NCBI RefSeq assembly: GCF_963678635.1
Contig: NC_087065.1
Location: forward strand, 75,465,345-75,529,344
Direction: 5' to 3'
DNA from: Symsagittifera roscoffensis
Taxonomy: Eukaryota; Xenacoelomorpha; Acoela; Convolutidae
Length of the DNA: 64,000 nucleotides
How positions within the stretch are numbered: position 1 is the first letter of the stretch; the number at the start of each line of letters is the position of its first letter. The notes below the pieces were generated by a model. The model did not search any database and was not told the origin of the DNA. It saw only the letters and a list, made by a program, of their open reading frames with translations. Position numbers and translations under genes: made by a program. Shown piece by piece: positions 40,272 to 50,142 of the stretch.

Positions 40272-41731
40272 AGCACCTGAAGGAGCTGTATATGGCGAAG
40301 GTGAGCCAAGTGTCACCGGAAATCCTGGCGAGCATGAGATCCTCGGAGGGATCCAACGACACACGCCCCAGGACAACAGCGCAGGAGCTGTGCGCATCGA
40401 GAGGACCTGAGGTTCTGGATTTGCGTGCATCAAGGAGGCCCGAGGCTCCTCAGCAGACACGACCATCTGCTTCGAGTCAGAGGTTCACGATACCAGACCC
40501 TTCTGACACCTATCTAGCTCCTCAATTCCAGGAATCATTTAACCAAGTGGCCAGAGCCGCAATGGATGAGATCAACAGAGGCACTGAGCGGACACTGGCT
40601 AGGATCGTTCCTTCCCAGCGTCGTGATCATTCATCAAACAGCTCGGAGCGAGCAACCCGCACGATAGCGTGTTCTGCGCCTGGTGGAGTCTTTGAGAAGT
40701 CTCGCGTGGTAGATATCAGGAAGAATCCGATGACACGTCATCAGTTCACGCAAGTGCCAGCGGAGCATCCTCGAGCCTGCTTGAATGACATGAGCTGGAA
40801 CCCCGCCACGAACGACCAAGTAATTCCCCCAGGGAGTCGCCATTTGATCATTGGAGACAGTTTGGTGAGAGATCTGAATGAGATCTTCGTCTATGGTCAG
40901 ACTACCATTCTGTCCTTTGGAGGAGCCTCAGTGGCTCAAGTTATCAAAATGATGGAGTTCCAGAGCGAGGATCATCTGGATACATTAGTAATAATGCTGG
41001 GGACCAATGACGTCTCGAGAGCCCCCGTGACTCCGGAGAACAAGTGGGAACCTCTATTGGTGTGTCTCTTGAACGAATTGAAAGAAAAGTACAGACCCAA
41101 GCTCGTGATCCTATGCACGATACCACCAAATCCTTTGGTGGGCACCATAGCTGCAGATTTCATGAATGGCAACGTGACGCGGTGGAATGAAATGACCCGC
41201 AGTCTGGTGAGAAACAACCCTGGCGAGTTGCGACTCCTGGATCTCGAAAAAATGCTGCGCATGACTGACCACATCGCGCTCACTAAAGATGGAGTGCACT
41301 TCAATACCCAACGAGGGAGGCATTGGATTAATGATGTGTTTCAGACACAATTGAGGGAAGCGGAACAAGAGTCGAGGGCGACCGGTTCTTTGGCTCGGAC
41401 CAATTCGACCGGAGGGAGTAGAATAAGGGCAACCGTGCCCGAATCCCTCGCCAACCGTCTAGGGTCCTTGGCAACGGAGACGGTTGGAGCCGTAACCGTC
41501 GCTTCGAGCTCAAACGTGAGAGACAGGCTAGGGACTGCTCCTCCTCCCAGGCCGCAATCGATTGGAAGCCGACTCGGCAGATCGGAAAACAGAACAACAG
41601 GAATAACTCCCAGACCGCGTCTAGGAGGAACGATTCGCCTGCCACGACATACCTGCTTCGACAGCAGGACCGTCTGCAAGTACCGTGCCAGCGGAGGGAA
41701 TCGAATCAGGCAGCAGGCTGCTTTGGAATAG
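40169..41731 (+). CDS. SGNH/GDSL-type hydrolase of the LTR element, frame b
   Basis: No useful ATG near its 5' end (the frame opens on GTG), so it is probably translated as a continuation of the frame starting at 39648. Residues from about 40840 form an SGNH hydrolase: block I LIIGDSLVRD (nucleophile Ser codon at 40859-40861), block II SFGGASVAQV with Gly, block III LGTND (Asn codon 41006-41008), and block V KDGVHFN with the Asp/His pair (41288-41299). All four catalytic blocks are present, so esterase/lipase-type activity is plausible; the substrate is unknown. A charged coiled coil precedes it and a Ser/Thr/Arg-rich tail follows. GDSL esterase genes have been described as accessory frames in some rotifer LTR retrotransposons. 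Confidence 0.85.
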   Translation: MCQTSGVQGDSSRERDEWKKKFEDLQVAYKEDEIKHLKELYMAKVSQVSPEILASMRSSEGSNDTRPRTTAQELCASRGPEVLDLRASRRPEAPQQTRPSASSQRFTIPDPSDTYLAPQFQESFNQVARAAMDEINRGTERTLARIVPSQRRDHSSNSSERATRTIACSAPGGVFEKSRVVDIRKNPMTRHQFTQVPAEHPRACLNDMSWNPATNDQVIPPGSRHLIIGDSLVRDLNEIFVYGQTTILSFGGASVAQVIKMMEFQSEDHLDTLVIMLGTNDVSRAPVTPENKWEPLLVCLLNELKEKYRPKLVILCTIPPNPLVGTIAADFMNGNVTRWNEMTRSLVRNNPGELRLLDLEKMLRMTDHIALTKDGVHFNTQRGRHWINDVFQTQLREAEQESRATGSLARTNSTGGSRIRATVPESLANRLGSLATETVGAVTVASSSNVRDRLGTAPPPRPQSIGSRLGRSENRTTGITPRPRLGGTIRLPRHTCFDSRTVCKYRASGGNRIRQQAALE

Positions 41732-42317
41732 ATCAGATCCCAGTCATTGGGGTCAGTATAAGACGGACATGTCGGCGAAGTTGAACATGAATACCTTGAC
41801 GTGTCGGGAGGATGCAATGAGAATGACTGGCGGAGAAAGTCCCACAGTGTCGCGACTTTATCGGATACCGGGCGTGGATTGGCTGCTAGCAGAGCAGGAG
41901 AAATTCAGCTCCTCGACCTCACTCCGACATGTAGACCTGGATGGATTACCTCATGACAATACCTTTGGACCTCTAAACACCCGGTCACTCACCGACGTTC
42001 GAGATAGGACCCGGGAAAGGACGCCACCTGCTCGCAAGGGCAAATTCCAGACGGAGAACAAGCCCAATAACAAACATCACAAGATGTACAGACAATTTGC
42101 TAAACCACCCGGTCAGACGCCTGGCGAGTATTCGAGGGACTACCCCCGAACTACAACAGTGGTTGGAGACGATAAGAGATATGGGAACCTGAAGGCCCCA
42201 ATAGGCGATGGCCTTTTTGCAGCTTATGATCCCTTGGACATGAAGGCTGCAAAATATCTGATTGTGCCGGCTCCGATTATCTCTACACGCCCCGTTCTCT
42301 CTTTTGGCCCGATGTGA
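41685..42317 (+). CDS. Second block, linker part, frame c
   Basis: 210 codons opening on GTG and overlapping the end of the SGNH frame (41685-41731). There is no nearby ATG to explain independent initiation. The product is low-complexity and basic (RTRERTPPARKGK, KPNNKHHKMYRQF), turning into a globular-looking end (KYLIVPAPIISTRPVLSFGP). The frame ends ATGTGA at 42312-42317, exactly where the next frame opens, with hydrophobic strand-like character continuing across the junction. The simplest reading is a linker plus the first strands of the next domain, separated by a 1-nt frame change near the CCC at 42308-42310. No known family. Confidence 0.55.
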   Translation: MPAEGIESGSRLLWNRSDPSHWGQYKTDMSAKLNMNTLTCREDAMRMTGGESPTVSRLYRIPGVDWLLAEQEKFSSSTSLRHVDLDGLPHDNTFGPLNTRSLTDVRDRTRERTPPARKGKFQTENKPNNKHHKMYRQFAKPPGQTPGEYSRDYPRTTTVVGDDKRYGNLKAPIGDGLFAAYDPLDMKAAKYLIVPAPIISTRPVLSFGPM

Positions 42318-45300
42318 TCTTCTTGACGGCGCCTAAACTGGACTGGGGACAGGCGATAGGCATGATGATAAGTGTACCAAGGGTGGTCAGCATGGAGCCG
42401 CAGGTGATAGTGGTTGCAGGCTCAAATGATCATCTACAAAGCAGAGGCTTATTGTCACGTCTGACGGATGGATCGATCCCGAGTAACGAAGTTATAGGGG
42501 AGGCGATAATGACACTGCTCTCGGCGATGGCCGAGGTAGAGGCAGCAGCAAGACAACGTTTCACCATGAATGTGGTGAAGGTGATCTTCGTATTGTCACC
42601 AGGCTACGCTGCGTTGCCTGAACCCCTTCAATTCGTGTACACAATGGTCACGACGATAGCAGAGGGGATATTTAACGTGATAATTCCTGCCCCAAACAGA
42701 GTGGTGGACCCGGAAAATTACTATCCGTACCGATCTGAGCTTCCCGCCGTTTGGGCTGACATTTCGAATGCCATACAGGGGCTCAGAGATTGTAGCACAA
42801 CTCGGTTGGTGCTAGATGAAGTTCTGGGGTTGGAGCTGTCCAACTTCGCAAGATTACTGAAGCTAAGACCAGGGGTAGGTGACGATCATCTGTTAATACA
42901 ACAGGTGGCTGATGATCTCTGGTTCAGACAGATGGATCATGCAGAGAATGAGCAGGGAAGGATGATCAGAAAGAATATGACGTCAGCAGAGGAGGACCTC
43001 ATGGCAATGGCTTTGCGTACGAAGCCACACAACAACATATGGTTGTATCTGTCACCGAGGCTGTGCACCTTGGGTGAGGACGCGTTTGAGCATGCGCCGG
43101 CAATAATTAAAGAGATACACGCGTATCTGAAGAATCTACTTAATGCCCGGGAGTTGGCTGGAGGCAAGATGTTGAAACTGATGCAAGACGTAAACACGAT
43201 GTCGCTGGACAAGTTCCAAGCTGACGTGCTGGCCACGAAGGCACAGTATGAACGATCAGATGCTATCTTGGGTGGAATGGGAGTGGGATGGACGCCATCT
43301 TTCCTATCGACGTGCTATCCGAAGGCATCTAGGAACCTGATCGCGAGCTTCGTCAAAGACATCAGGAAGTTGTCGATTGGCCTGGTGCTAGCCTTATACG
43401 TGACATTTGGTCATGAAAACTTTGTGAAAGGACCGGCAAACCTCTTTACCCAAGCGTTGGCAGATTTGAGATTGGATGGACTCCTGACTCTGATTGCCAT
43501 GACCTATGGTCGACTGGGAGATTTGCTTGTGCTATTACGTTACCCTGAACAACTACAGGGACCCAGTCGTGAGTTCAATGCACAGTTGGAAACCGCCTCG
43601 CTCAAGAAGATGAAGGACTGGAGGACTCTCCTGCTTCAATTACTCTTGCAACAGAACAGAAGCGTCACAGGAGAGGACAAGGTGGCGACGAACGCAGGCG
43701 AATGTAAGCAGTATTGTGGCATGCCCTTACTAACAGACTTAGCTGTCATGATGCGGATTGATCCGTTGGCTCTGGTCCACGGACTGAGGGAATTCGTCAC
43801 AGTGGTGTATGGACCGGTGATGTCTTTTGCGTTCCCGGATGTGCAAGTTAAAGCGTACAGGAATTCGGTGTTGTACGTCAACCTGGTCTCAGTAGTGGAT
43901 TGTTCCGTACTGAATTGGGTAGAACAGAGTGAACTGAGGAAGCTGGCTAGCGACGATAGGCTGTTCGGAAGAATAGCAGAGCCAGGCTGGGTGTTGATGG
44001 ACTGCAACAACCACTTCAAATGCCGAATGGGCCGTGAGGGTCTGTCCCACATCCAGTTCAACCCAAAACTTTGGAATTTGAGACCAGTGGTGAAGGATAC
44101 AGAAGAGGCTGTGGGAGTACCTCAATTGCCGGGAACCTATGCCCATGCGAAAGAGAATCAACAAACATGGCTTCCTGGGTCCAGGCCGCTGCCGGACCAA
44201 TGCCATCGATATCCACCGATAAGGAGGATGTTGTTGGGAGTCACATCTCCCATCATTGCCCCTCGTATCGGAGCAGCTCGTGACGCAGAGAAGAGAATGC
44301 TGAAGTGGAGTGGAGGGATGGAGCCGCGCTTCATCAGCTGGAACGTTGCTGCCGCGCATACGTTCGACTTCTCATTCCCCGATGCCTGGAGCAGGAAAAA
44401 GATCAAAGCACTACCCTCCAGGAGACCAGAGGTCTCGGCTGAAACGTGGAACGAAGTGTATTCTTCCGCGGATGACTTATCGAGACTGAAGTGGTCGGGA
44501 GAAGCGAAAGTAGTGATGCTGGAGGTGGCAAGGGAGAGCAGAGGAGGCTCATATATAACGATAGAGGACCTGGCCCCGCATGGCGAGGAGTTGGTAGAAT
44601 TCCTGGTCGATGATGAATTGTTTTATCACGCAGGAGACATGGCCGTACCGGCTCGGCCGGATTCGGGCATGGACACACGACAAGGACCCTCGGGACCTAA
44701 GCCGAGACCTGACGCGGACGACGATGAATTGATGGATCAGGACGATAACGATGACGGGACCGGAAGTAAGACGGAGAAACCGGGAGAGACCGATCTAGGA
44801 GCGTTGGAAAGGAACTTGCTAGAATACCGGTTCAGTGAAGACGACGATGGGGAAGTCGATGGGAGTTTATTGTTGATGGCACCATCGTCCTTCATGTCTC
44901 CTACAAAAGAGGCGTCGGCCGATCTATCTCCGATAGACCCAATAAGCCAGGCTAGAGAGTGCCGAAGCAGGGATCCGCAGAAACTGCTTTATGAATCACC
45001 AAGGAGGAGGAAAATCGAAGAGTCAATGAAGATATCGTTCCTCAGCACATTACCAGAAGAAGAATGGGAAAGATATCAGATGGAGTTGGAAGGCAAGACA
45101 GGAGCAATCTGGAGCCGAGTAAACTTCATGGAGAAATCTTGGGACGTGATAAGGCGATATGGGACGCAGTCCATAATGAAGGTGGGATTGAACCAACCCA
45201 TCATGCGTGAGGTCCTAGAAAAAATAGTGAGCTCCATGGAGTCGGATGTTCTGACCGAGTCAGTAACAGAAGACAGTGCCGATGATCAGCATGTTGCAAA

Positions 45301-48300
45301 GAAATTACCTGTCAGACGATCCAGGAAAGGGCTGAAGCGACTAAAAGAGAAAACAGGAAGTCGAGCCATGAACCCGAGAGTGGTGAAGTCAAGAGCCAGC
45401 GCAGTGGTGACCTCTTTAACGAGCGCAGGTCGTTCAGGCGAGAGCGGGCAGGGAGATAGTACAACGCTGACAGGGGGAGAAAAAGAGAATCTGATACCCC
45501 CTATGCTCTTGGCAGGTCTGACCGTAACCGCCACAAGGTCGAAGAAGACGGCGCGAACCCTGGCAGACACTAAGTTAGAAATGGAAGTGATCAGTCAATG
45601 TGGATCTGGAGGACTTGAAGATTATAGGCCCTCGCGAATCAACATGGCCAAGTTGAAACTGGAAGGACAACTCGACGTGGTCGAGTACAGTCGAATAACT
45701 GTGCCGGAATCGGTCCACATGGGTGATCCGGCAGGGGGTTATGTGGAGATGTTGAAAGCGAAGAACTCCGCGAGAGGGCACCTGATGGCTTGGAGCGAGA
45801 AGAGAGCCATGCAAGAATATTTGAAGGGGCTTACGGAGAACTCTAACTTCAATCGAAGAGAGTATGGCACAGTAATGTCATCAGAAGCGAACGAAATTGG
45901 ATTGGAAAAACTGCTAGAAATTTCTTGGAGGGCGGCCCTCCAGAAATACTTCGATGAGACGATGAATGCACCTGCTACTGTGGCAGCATACCTGGCTCAT
46001 CCTTGCGTGAGAACTGATCTGCAAGTACGACTGGCTTGGTGCTTGATGGGCATCAAAAAGGCGGAGTATGAAGCCAGTAATGACTCGAAATCACGAGAAC
46101 AGGAGCTAGAGTTAATGGAAGCTCTACGAGCATTGATTTCGAAAGACGATTCGGCGATAGCATGGGCTAAGCGTAAGGATGCCCTTTGCTTTGTCAGGTT
46201 CGTGGTGGATCGCATCCCCACTCCTGTGTTGGGAGAATGTATAAAGATCATTCGGCAAAAGGGACTTGATTGCGAAAGGAACTTCCTTAGGGCACTCCTA
46301 GAGCTATATCAGGACATGCCATTGACCGTGCCAAGCAAGGAGTCGAATGATATAGAAAGCTATCGCAAGTTGGAAGAGGTGAGAAGATACTCCAACAAAG
46401 AATTGAAAGTGAGCCGAGACTTGATTGAAGCGGTCAGAGGACAAAAAGAGTTTGCAACACTAGGGAAACTGAAGTCGTTCCAATATGTGTCTGGCATACC
46501 GGGGATGGCGTATAATCCCTTCGTGAACGAAGAAGCCAGGGAAGCGTACTTCGACTATGAGCAAGTCACAGTGCTCAACTTCTGGGTTGAACGAATTAAG
46601 GAAATCGGAATGCTGATGGTGGAACAACCCAAGCTGGGAATTATTTTGGAAGAACGAGTGGTCGAACCCTCGATTCCCGAGCTAAAAGGGCAAGTGAGTT
46701 TTGATTGTGGTTCCTGGGACGGTCCCTTGAAAACCAGTCTAGTAGTGATGTGGGAACTCATGAAACCTTCCTGGTGTCCCCATCCTAACGCAGGCTTAAT
46801 CTGGGACATGACCGCGGATGTCATGTTAGAACGGGATGATGATGCGAGTTTACATGATCTGGCCGTGATACATCACCTGCTGGCCATGAGATTGACGAAG
46901 AGGAAGAGCAACCCGTCCACTGAGCTGTCCGAGGAAGGTACACCGAGTAATTGGTTGAAGCAAGGCACATGCTTGGCTCAACACAGTGGGATGGAAGGAC
47001 ATGTTTGTAACATGGGACACTGCCTGATTACGCTGAGCGAGCAGCATCGACAACTGGCACGATTGTATGGAATATTGAGCATGTCAGATAAGAGTGCCAT
47101 GGAGTTGGTCGCGGACTGCCATGGGGTGACGGACGTAAACCTGATCACAGCCTTGGGATTTTGTAGCATGACGAGTTCGATAGAATCGCTCGAGCGCTTG
47201 GAGCGTGCCCATGAGCTTGTGACGTCCCTCAGCGTGGAAATATTCCCTGGAGCATTACAAACGGAGCAGAAGATTGGAGGCTGGCGAGAAGCTCTAGAAA
47301 ACGAAATGAATCTGAAGGATAGTGAAGCCTATCACAGACCTAATGGTTCAAAATATATGGTGGGTTCCAGCTCCGCGCCGTATTGTAATAGCAAGTATCC
47401 TACGCACATGGTGGTGATGGATGCGAGGACGCAACAAGTGTTGGTTGACCAACTTTTCTCTGTGCCAAAGTGCGTGAGGTTGGCCAGAATGTCAGAGAGG
47501 TCATATGACTTGTTTGCAAAGATTTTTCGGGCAGTCCCGAAGAGATCCGAAGGCGAGTTGCAAGACGTTGTGGGTGAAGAGTTCATGAGACTGAACGAAG
47601 GCAACGTGAGTGAGTTCCAGAAGCAGAAAGCGAGTGGAGCGTTACCCACTGAATTCCCCACCATAGAAGAGATAGACGATTTACATAGAATTTTGATGGA
47701 AGTGGAACCGTTGCTGGGAGCCTCAGGGTATCGGACCCGAAGGAACATAGTGAGAACCCATGGAGAGTATCCTTGCCACTGCTTGGCGCAGACGTTGTGG
47801 TACCCCAAACGCGGGAATCTGATCGTAGTATGGGACGTGGAGGAGTTGTACTCCACGGGGTTGCCCGATCAGAATCAACAAGTGTCAATCGTGGTGGTTA
47901 GCGCCATGCTAGCAGTGAGATGGTTGGAGGCTAACGCGGACACAAGTGAGCAGGAGACGGCCGTGCCGACTCCTGAACAGTTGAGCAACGTTAAAATGAG
48001 TCGTGAATTGGATCTTTTCAGAACCACCTGCAAGGTTCTGAGAATACCTAAAGCCATTGAAAGGATATGGTCAAGGCAGAGATTGATGCCTTGGTTCCGT
48101 GCAGTGATGACATCTTGGATGTATGAACGCGCGAAGCGTCACATGTCAAGGAACACGGAAGCCTATCAATCTTTCCAGCTAGACATAGGACCAGGAGCCT
48201 ATAAGAGAGCTTTCCTGACGCATAGAAACGCGGTCACCACGGCGGTGAAGCGAGTAGCTGGAGCGCCTTGTGTTACTGAAGATGAGAAGAAAGAGGTCTT

Positions 48301-48514
48301 AAGAGCTGGCCTAGAACGAAACGTGAGCCTATGTCTTCACAACAGCTTTTGCAGGAACCGGGAGCAGAAGGTGAATGTGGACTTGCTACCTTGTTGCAAA
48401 CCGAGGCTGTTGGAACAGGAGGGTTGGGGCACGGCCCGCAACTCTCTGGACATGTTAGAGAAAGTTCTGGAAGACAGTGACGCTGAACATCAGGATGGAG
48501 AAATGATGGAATGA
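42314..48514 (+). CDS. ~2,000-residue uncharacterised protein of the LTR element (possible degenerate SGNH-like N-terminus), frame d
   Basis: 2,066 codons open from GTG at 42314 (first ATG 42362), with no internal stop. N-terminus (~1-170): strand-helix pattern with VIVVAGSNDHL, resembling SGNH block III (G-x-ND), then KVIFVLSPGY and APNRVVDPENYY. The block V Asp/His pair is absent, so if it is an SGNH fold it is probably inactive. Middle: Trp-rich region, acidic segment (~795-820, DADDDELMDQDDNDD), basic nuclear-localisation-like stretch (RRSRKGLKRLKEK, ~1000). C-terminal half is largely helical, with a Cys/His-rich CLAQHSGMEGHVCNMGHC segment (~1555), MVVMDARTQQVLVDQLF (~1700) and PCHCLAQTLWYPKR (~1820). 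No transmembrane segment or signal peptide was evident, so not an obvious Env. Long-term intactness argues that it is functional. Confidence 0.75.
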   Translation: MIFLTAPKLDWGQAIGMMISVPRVVSMEPQVIVVAGSNDHLQSRGLLSRLTDGSIPSNEVIGEAIMTLLSAMAEVEAAARQRFTMNVVKVIFVLSPGYAALPEPLQFVYTMVTTIAEGIFNVIIPAPNRVVDPENYYPYRSELPAVWADISNAIQGLRDCSTTRLVLDEVLGLELSNFARLLKLRPGVGDDHLLIQQVADDLWFRQMDHAENEQGRMIRKNMTSAEEDLMAMALRTKPHNNIWLYLSPRLCTLGEDAFEHAPAIIKEIHAYLKNLLNARELAGGKMLKLMQDVNTMSLDKFQADVLATKAQYERSDAILGGMGVGWTPSFLSTCYPKASRNLIASFVKDIRKLSIGLVLALYVTFGHENFVKGPANLFTQALADLRLDGLLTLIAMTYGRLGDLLVLLRYPEQLQGPSREFNAQLETASLKKMKDWRTLLLQLLLQQNRSVTGEDKVATNAGECKQYCGMPLLTDLAVMMRIDPLALVHGLREFVTVVYGPVMSFAFPDVQVKAYRNSVLYVNLVSVVDCSVLNWVEQSELRKLASDDRLFGRIAEPGWVLMDCNNHFKCRMGREGLSHIQFNPKLWNLRPVVKDTEEAVGVPQLPGTYAHAKENQQTWLPGSRPLPDQCHRYPPIRRMLLGVTSPIIAPRIGAARDAEKRMLKWSGGMEPRFISWNVAAAHTFDFSFPDAWSRKKIKALPSRRPEVSAETWNEVYSSADDLSRLKWSGEAKVVMLEVARESRGGSYITIEDLAPHGEELVEFLVDDELFYHAGDMAVPARPDSGMDTRQGPSGPKPRPDADDDELMDQDDNDDGTGSKTEKPGETDLGALERNLLEYRFSEDDDGEVDGSLLLMAPSSFMSPTKEASADLSPIDPISQARECRSRDPQKLLYESPRRRKIEESMKISFLSTLPEEEWERYQMELEGKTGAIWSRVNFMEKSWDVIRRYGTQSIMKVGLNQPIMREVLEKIVSSMESDVLTESVTEDSADDQHVAKKLPVRRSRKGLKRLKEKTGSRAMNPRVVKSRASAVVTSLTSAGRSGESGQGDSTTLTGGEKENLIPPMLLAGLTVTATRSKKTARTLADTKLEMEVISQCGSGGLEDYRPSRINMAKLKLEGQLDVVEYSRITVPESVHMGDPAGGYVEMLKAKNSARGHLMAWSEKRAMQEYLKGLTENSNFNRREYGTVMSSEANEIGLEKLLEISWRAALQKYFDETMNAPATVAAYLAHPCVRTDLQVRLAWCLMGIKKAEYEASNDSKSREQELELMEALRALISKDDSAIAWAKRKDALCFVRFVVDRIPTPVLGECIKIIRQKGLDCERNFLRALLELYQDMPLTVPSKESNDIESYRKLEEVRRYSNKELKVSRDLIEAVRGQKEFATLGKLKSFQYVSGIPGMAYNPFVNEEAREAYFDYEQVTVLNFWVERIKEIGMLMVEQPKLGIILEERVVEPSIPELKGQVSFDCGSWDGPLKTSLVVMWELMKPSWCPHPNAGLIWDMTADVMLERDDDASLHDLAVIHHLLAMRLTKRKSNPSTELSEEGTPSNWLKQGTCLAQHSGMEGHVCNMGHCLITLSEQHRQLARLYGILSMSDKSAMELVADCHGVTDVNLITALGFCSMTSSIESLERLERAHELVTSLSVEIFPGALQTEQKIGGWREALENEMNLKDSEAYHRPNGSKYMVGSSSAPYCNSKYPTHMVVMDARTQQVLVDQLFSVPKCVRLARMSERSYDLFAKIFRAVPKRSEGELQDVVGEEFMRLNEGNVSEFQKQKASGALPTEFPTIEEIDDLHRILMEVEPLLGASGYRTRRNIVRTHGEYPCHCLAQTLWYPKRGNLIVVWDVEELYSTGLPDQNQQVSIVVVSAMLAVRWLEANADTSEQETAVPTPEQLSNVKMSRELDLFRTTCKVLRIPKAIERIWSRQRLMPWFRAVMTSWMYERAKRHMSRNTEAYQSFQLDIGPGAYKRAFLTHRNAVTTAVKRVAGAPCVTEDEKKEVLRAGLERNVSLCLHNSFCRNREQKVNVDLLPCCKPRLLEQEGWGTARNSLDMLEKVLEDSDAEHQDGEMME

Positions 48515-49263
48515 AGATGACCGAAGAAGAGAAGAGAAGGAGAAAAAACTTGATTGTCTTTGTGTGTAAAAACTTGAACAAATCAACCAAGTTTTGATTA
48601 TTGAACTTGTGAAACTTTTTGTTTTGATCTAGTTTGGTCAGACCAAACTTTGAAAATGTTGCAATTGTTAAAATTGTTGAAATTGTTGATTTTAGTTACT
48701 ACTATCTATGTATGTATATAAGGAACATAGGTGAGTATATTTACCTATTTATTCACGACTGAAATTTTTTAACCTGTGTAAGACACAAATTCACTGTGTG
48801 GCGACATGGTAAGTTTGAGTAAATTCGCTCGAGAAGGGTGGGTAACTCAATAACTTTCCTAGCCACAGAGTTTCTTAGTTTTAATATTGAAAGGACCGCA
48901 TAAATGACTGATTATACTTTGTGAGTAGTGTTAAGTTAATTTTAACGGGTGCGTGGCCGTGCCACGTCCCACTTTTTAATCACAAAGAGCGAAAAGAAGT
49001 TTTATGGCAAGACGACGTAAGTAGTCAGAAAAGAAATTTTATCTAGGACACTCCTCATGGTGCAAATTTTGTGAAAATGTTGAAAGGCAGTGAAATGTAG
49101 TACGATGCCATTTGTGAACACGTAGTGAGTTGAGGTGGAGTAGATAAATTTCAAATTCTTATGCAATTTGTAAGATTGGTTACAGAAAACTGGATAACTA
49201 CTTGACGATAACCCGGTGTTATGCGATCAATAGGGACATTGATGGAGACTTGTCCGGGGAGTA
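48515..49263 (+). other. 3' untranslated region of the LTR element
   Basis: About 750 nt without a gene. Contains a perfect CGTGGC-CGT-GCCACG hairpin (48952-48966) and a TGTGTGGCGA motif near 48796 that also occurs in the leader near 29366. It ends with the polypurine region. Confidence 0.6.
49250..49263 (+). other. Polypurine tract (plus-strand priming site)
   Basis: TTGTCCGGGGAGTA directly precedes the TGTGCC start of the 3' LTR. The purine core is GGGGAG, rather short. Position is decisive; the same core recurs inside gag-pol. Confidence 0.7.
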
Positions 49264-50142
49264 TGTGCCATTCTGCCAGATGACACAGCACAACCTTCCC
49301 GCGACAGAAAAAAGAGTGACTAAAGGCCTTATGAACAAAAAAGTGTTGCGACGGAGGGTCAGAATGTTCTAGAATTTTTATTTTTAAAATTTCGATTGGA
49401 AGAAGAACATTTCTGAGAAATAGAAAAAAGACGGCCATTTTGAATAAAAAAGACGAAAATCAGAACCACGAGAGAGATTGTGAAGAACAGTCGTGCAAGA
49501 AAATTACGAAGCCTCTTATCGTGGCAATAACACACGATAAGGACCTTAGTGACAGATATTTGTGGAGACGGAGGCTTCAGTGGGGGGAAGAGAAATACCA
49601 CGGAACCCTCCCGGGACACGAAATATAAGAGATAAGAGTGTTATCTCAAGAAAATCACGGGAGCGGAGGCTTGGTCCCCCAGAGACTGTTATATGTGAAG
49701 GGACTGGGTAAACTAACTTCAACAGTTGCTGTAATGTCCTAGATCTTAATTAACACCGTTATTATTTAATATTTCAGAGCATGAGTAGATAGAAAAAGGG
49801 AAAGGGTCAATCCATCTCCAATGGATTTAATATAAAACTGTCACACAAAAACATATAAAAATAGGTTGTTCGAGCCGTGTTTTTAATGACAATCACGTAG
49901 TCTGAGGATCCGAGACTCAGCTATGTGGTTGTGTTCGCATGTAAACGAAAGCTGATCAAAAGTCGTTTGACTGATGGCCTAAAAATGGTAACTTTTTACT
50001 TTGCCCTAAACAGACCAGAAAATCAACTGGCAAGGTCGAGACGGTGAAAAACGAGTAGGATTAAGGTAACTGACGCCTGCCAGTCGTTAATAGGTACTTT
50101 TTCTACGCTCCGTCGCTGTGTGATATTTGGGCGAATGTTACA
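49264..50142 (+). repeat. 3' LTR (879 bp)
   Basis: Full-length partner of the 5' LTR with the same ends and length and about five substitutions. The flank after it begins GTGAT, and the base triplet before the 5' LTR is also GTG. Confidence 0.95.

Larger units (their letters stand above)
25707..50142 (+). mobile_element. Giant (24.4 kb) Ty3/gypsy-type LTR retroelement with SGNH hydrolase and macrodomain-like region
   Basis: Complete structure: 5' LTR, primer-binding-site candidate, 3.1-kb leader, single-frame Gag-Pol of 3,160 residues, second coding block of ~8.9 kb, polypurine tract and 3' LTR. Domain order is Gag-protease-RT-RNase H-integrase, the Ty3/gypsy order. At ~24.4 kb it is several times the usual 5-8 kb of animal gypsy elements. 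The near-identical LTRs and the uninterrupted 9.5-kb Gag-Pol frame indicate recent insertion. The coding interior is visibly more GC-rich than the AT-rich flanks. No membrane glycoprotein (env) was recognised. Only a 3-bp (GTG) target-site repeat is visible at the borders. Confidence 0.95.

Noticed and set aside
47820-47860. DEDD exonuclease in the orphan protein (WDVEELYSTGL resembling Exo I)
   Set aside because: Only one motif of the four is arguable; no convincing Exo II/III partners downstream, so not called.
42314-48514. Envelope glycoprotein
   Set aside because: No signal peptide, no clear transmembrane segment, no furin-like site in a plausible place; composition is that of a soluble or nuclear protein.
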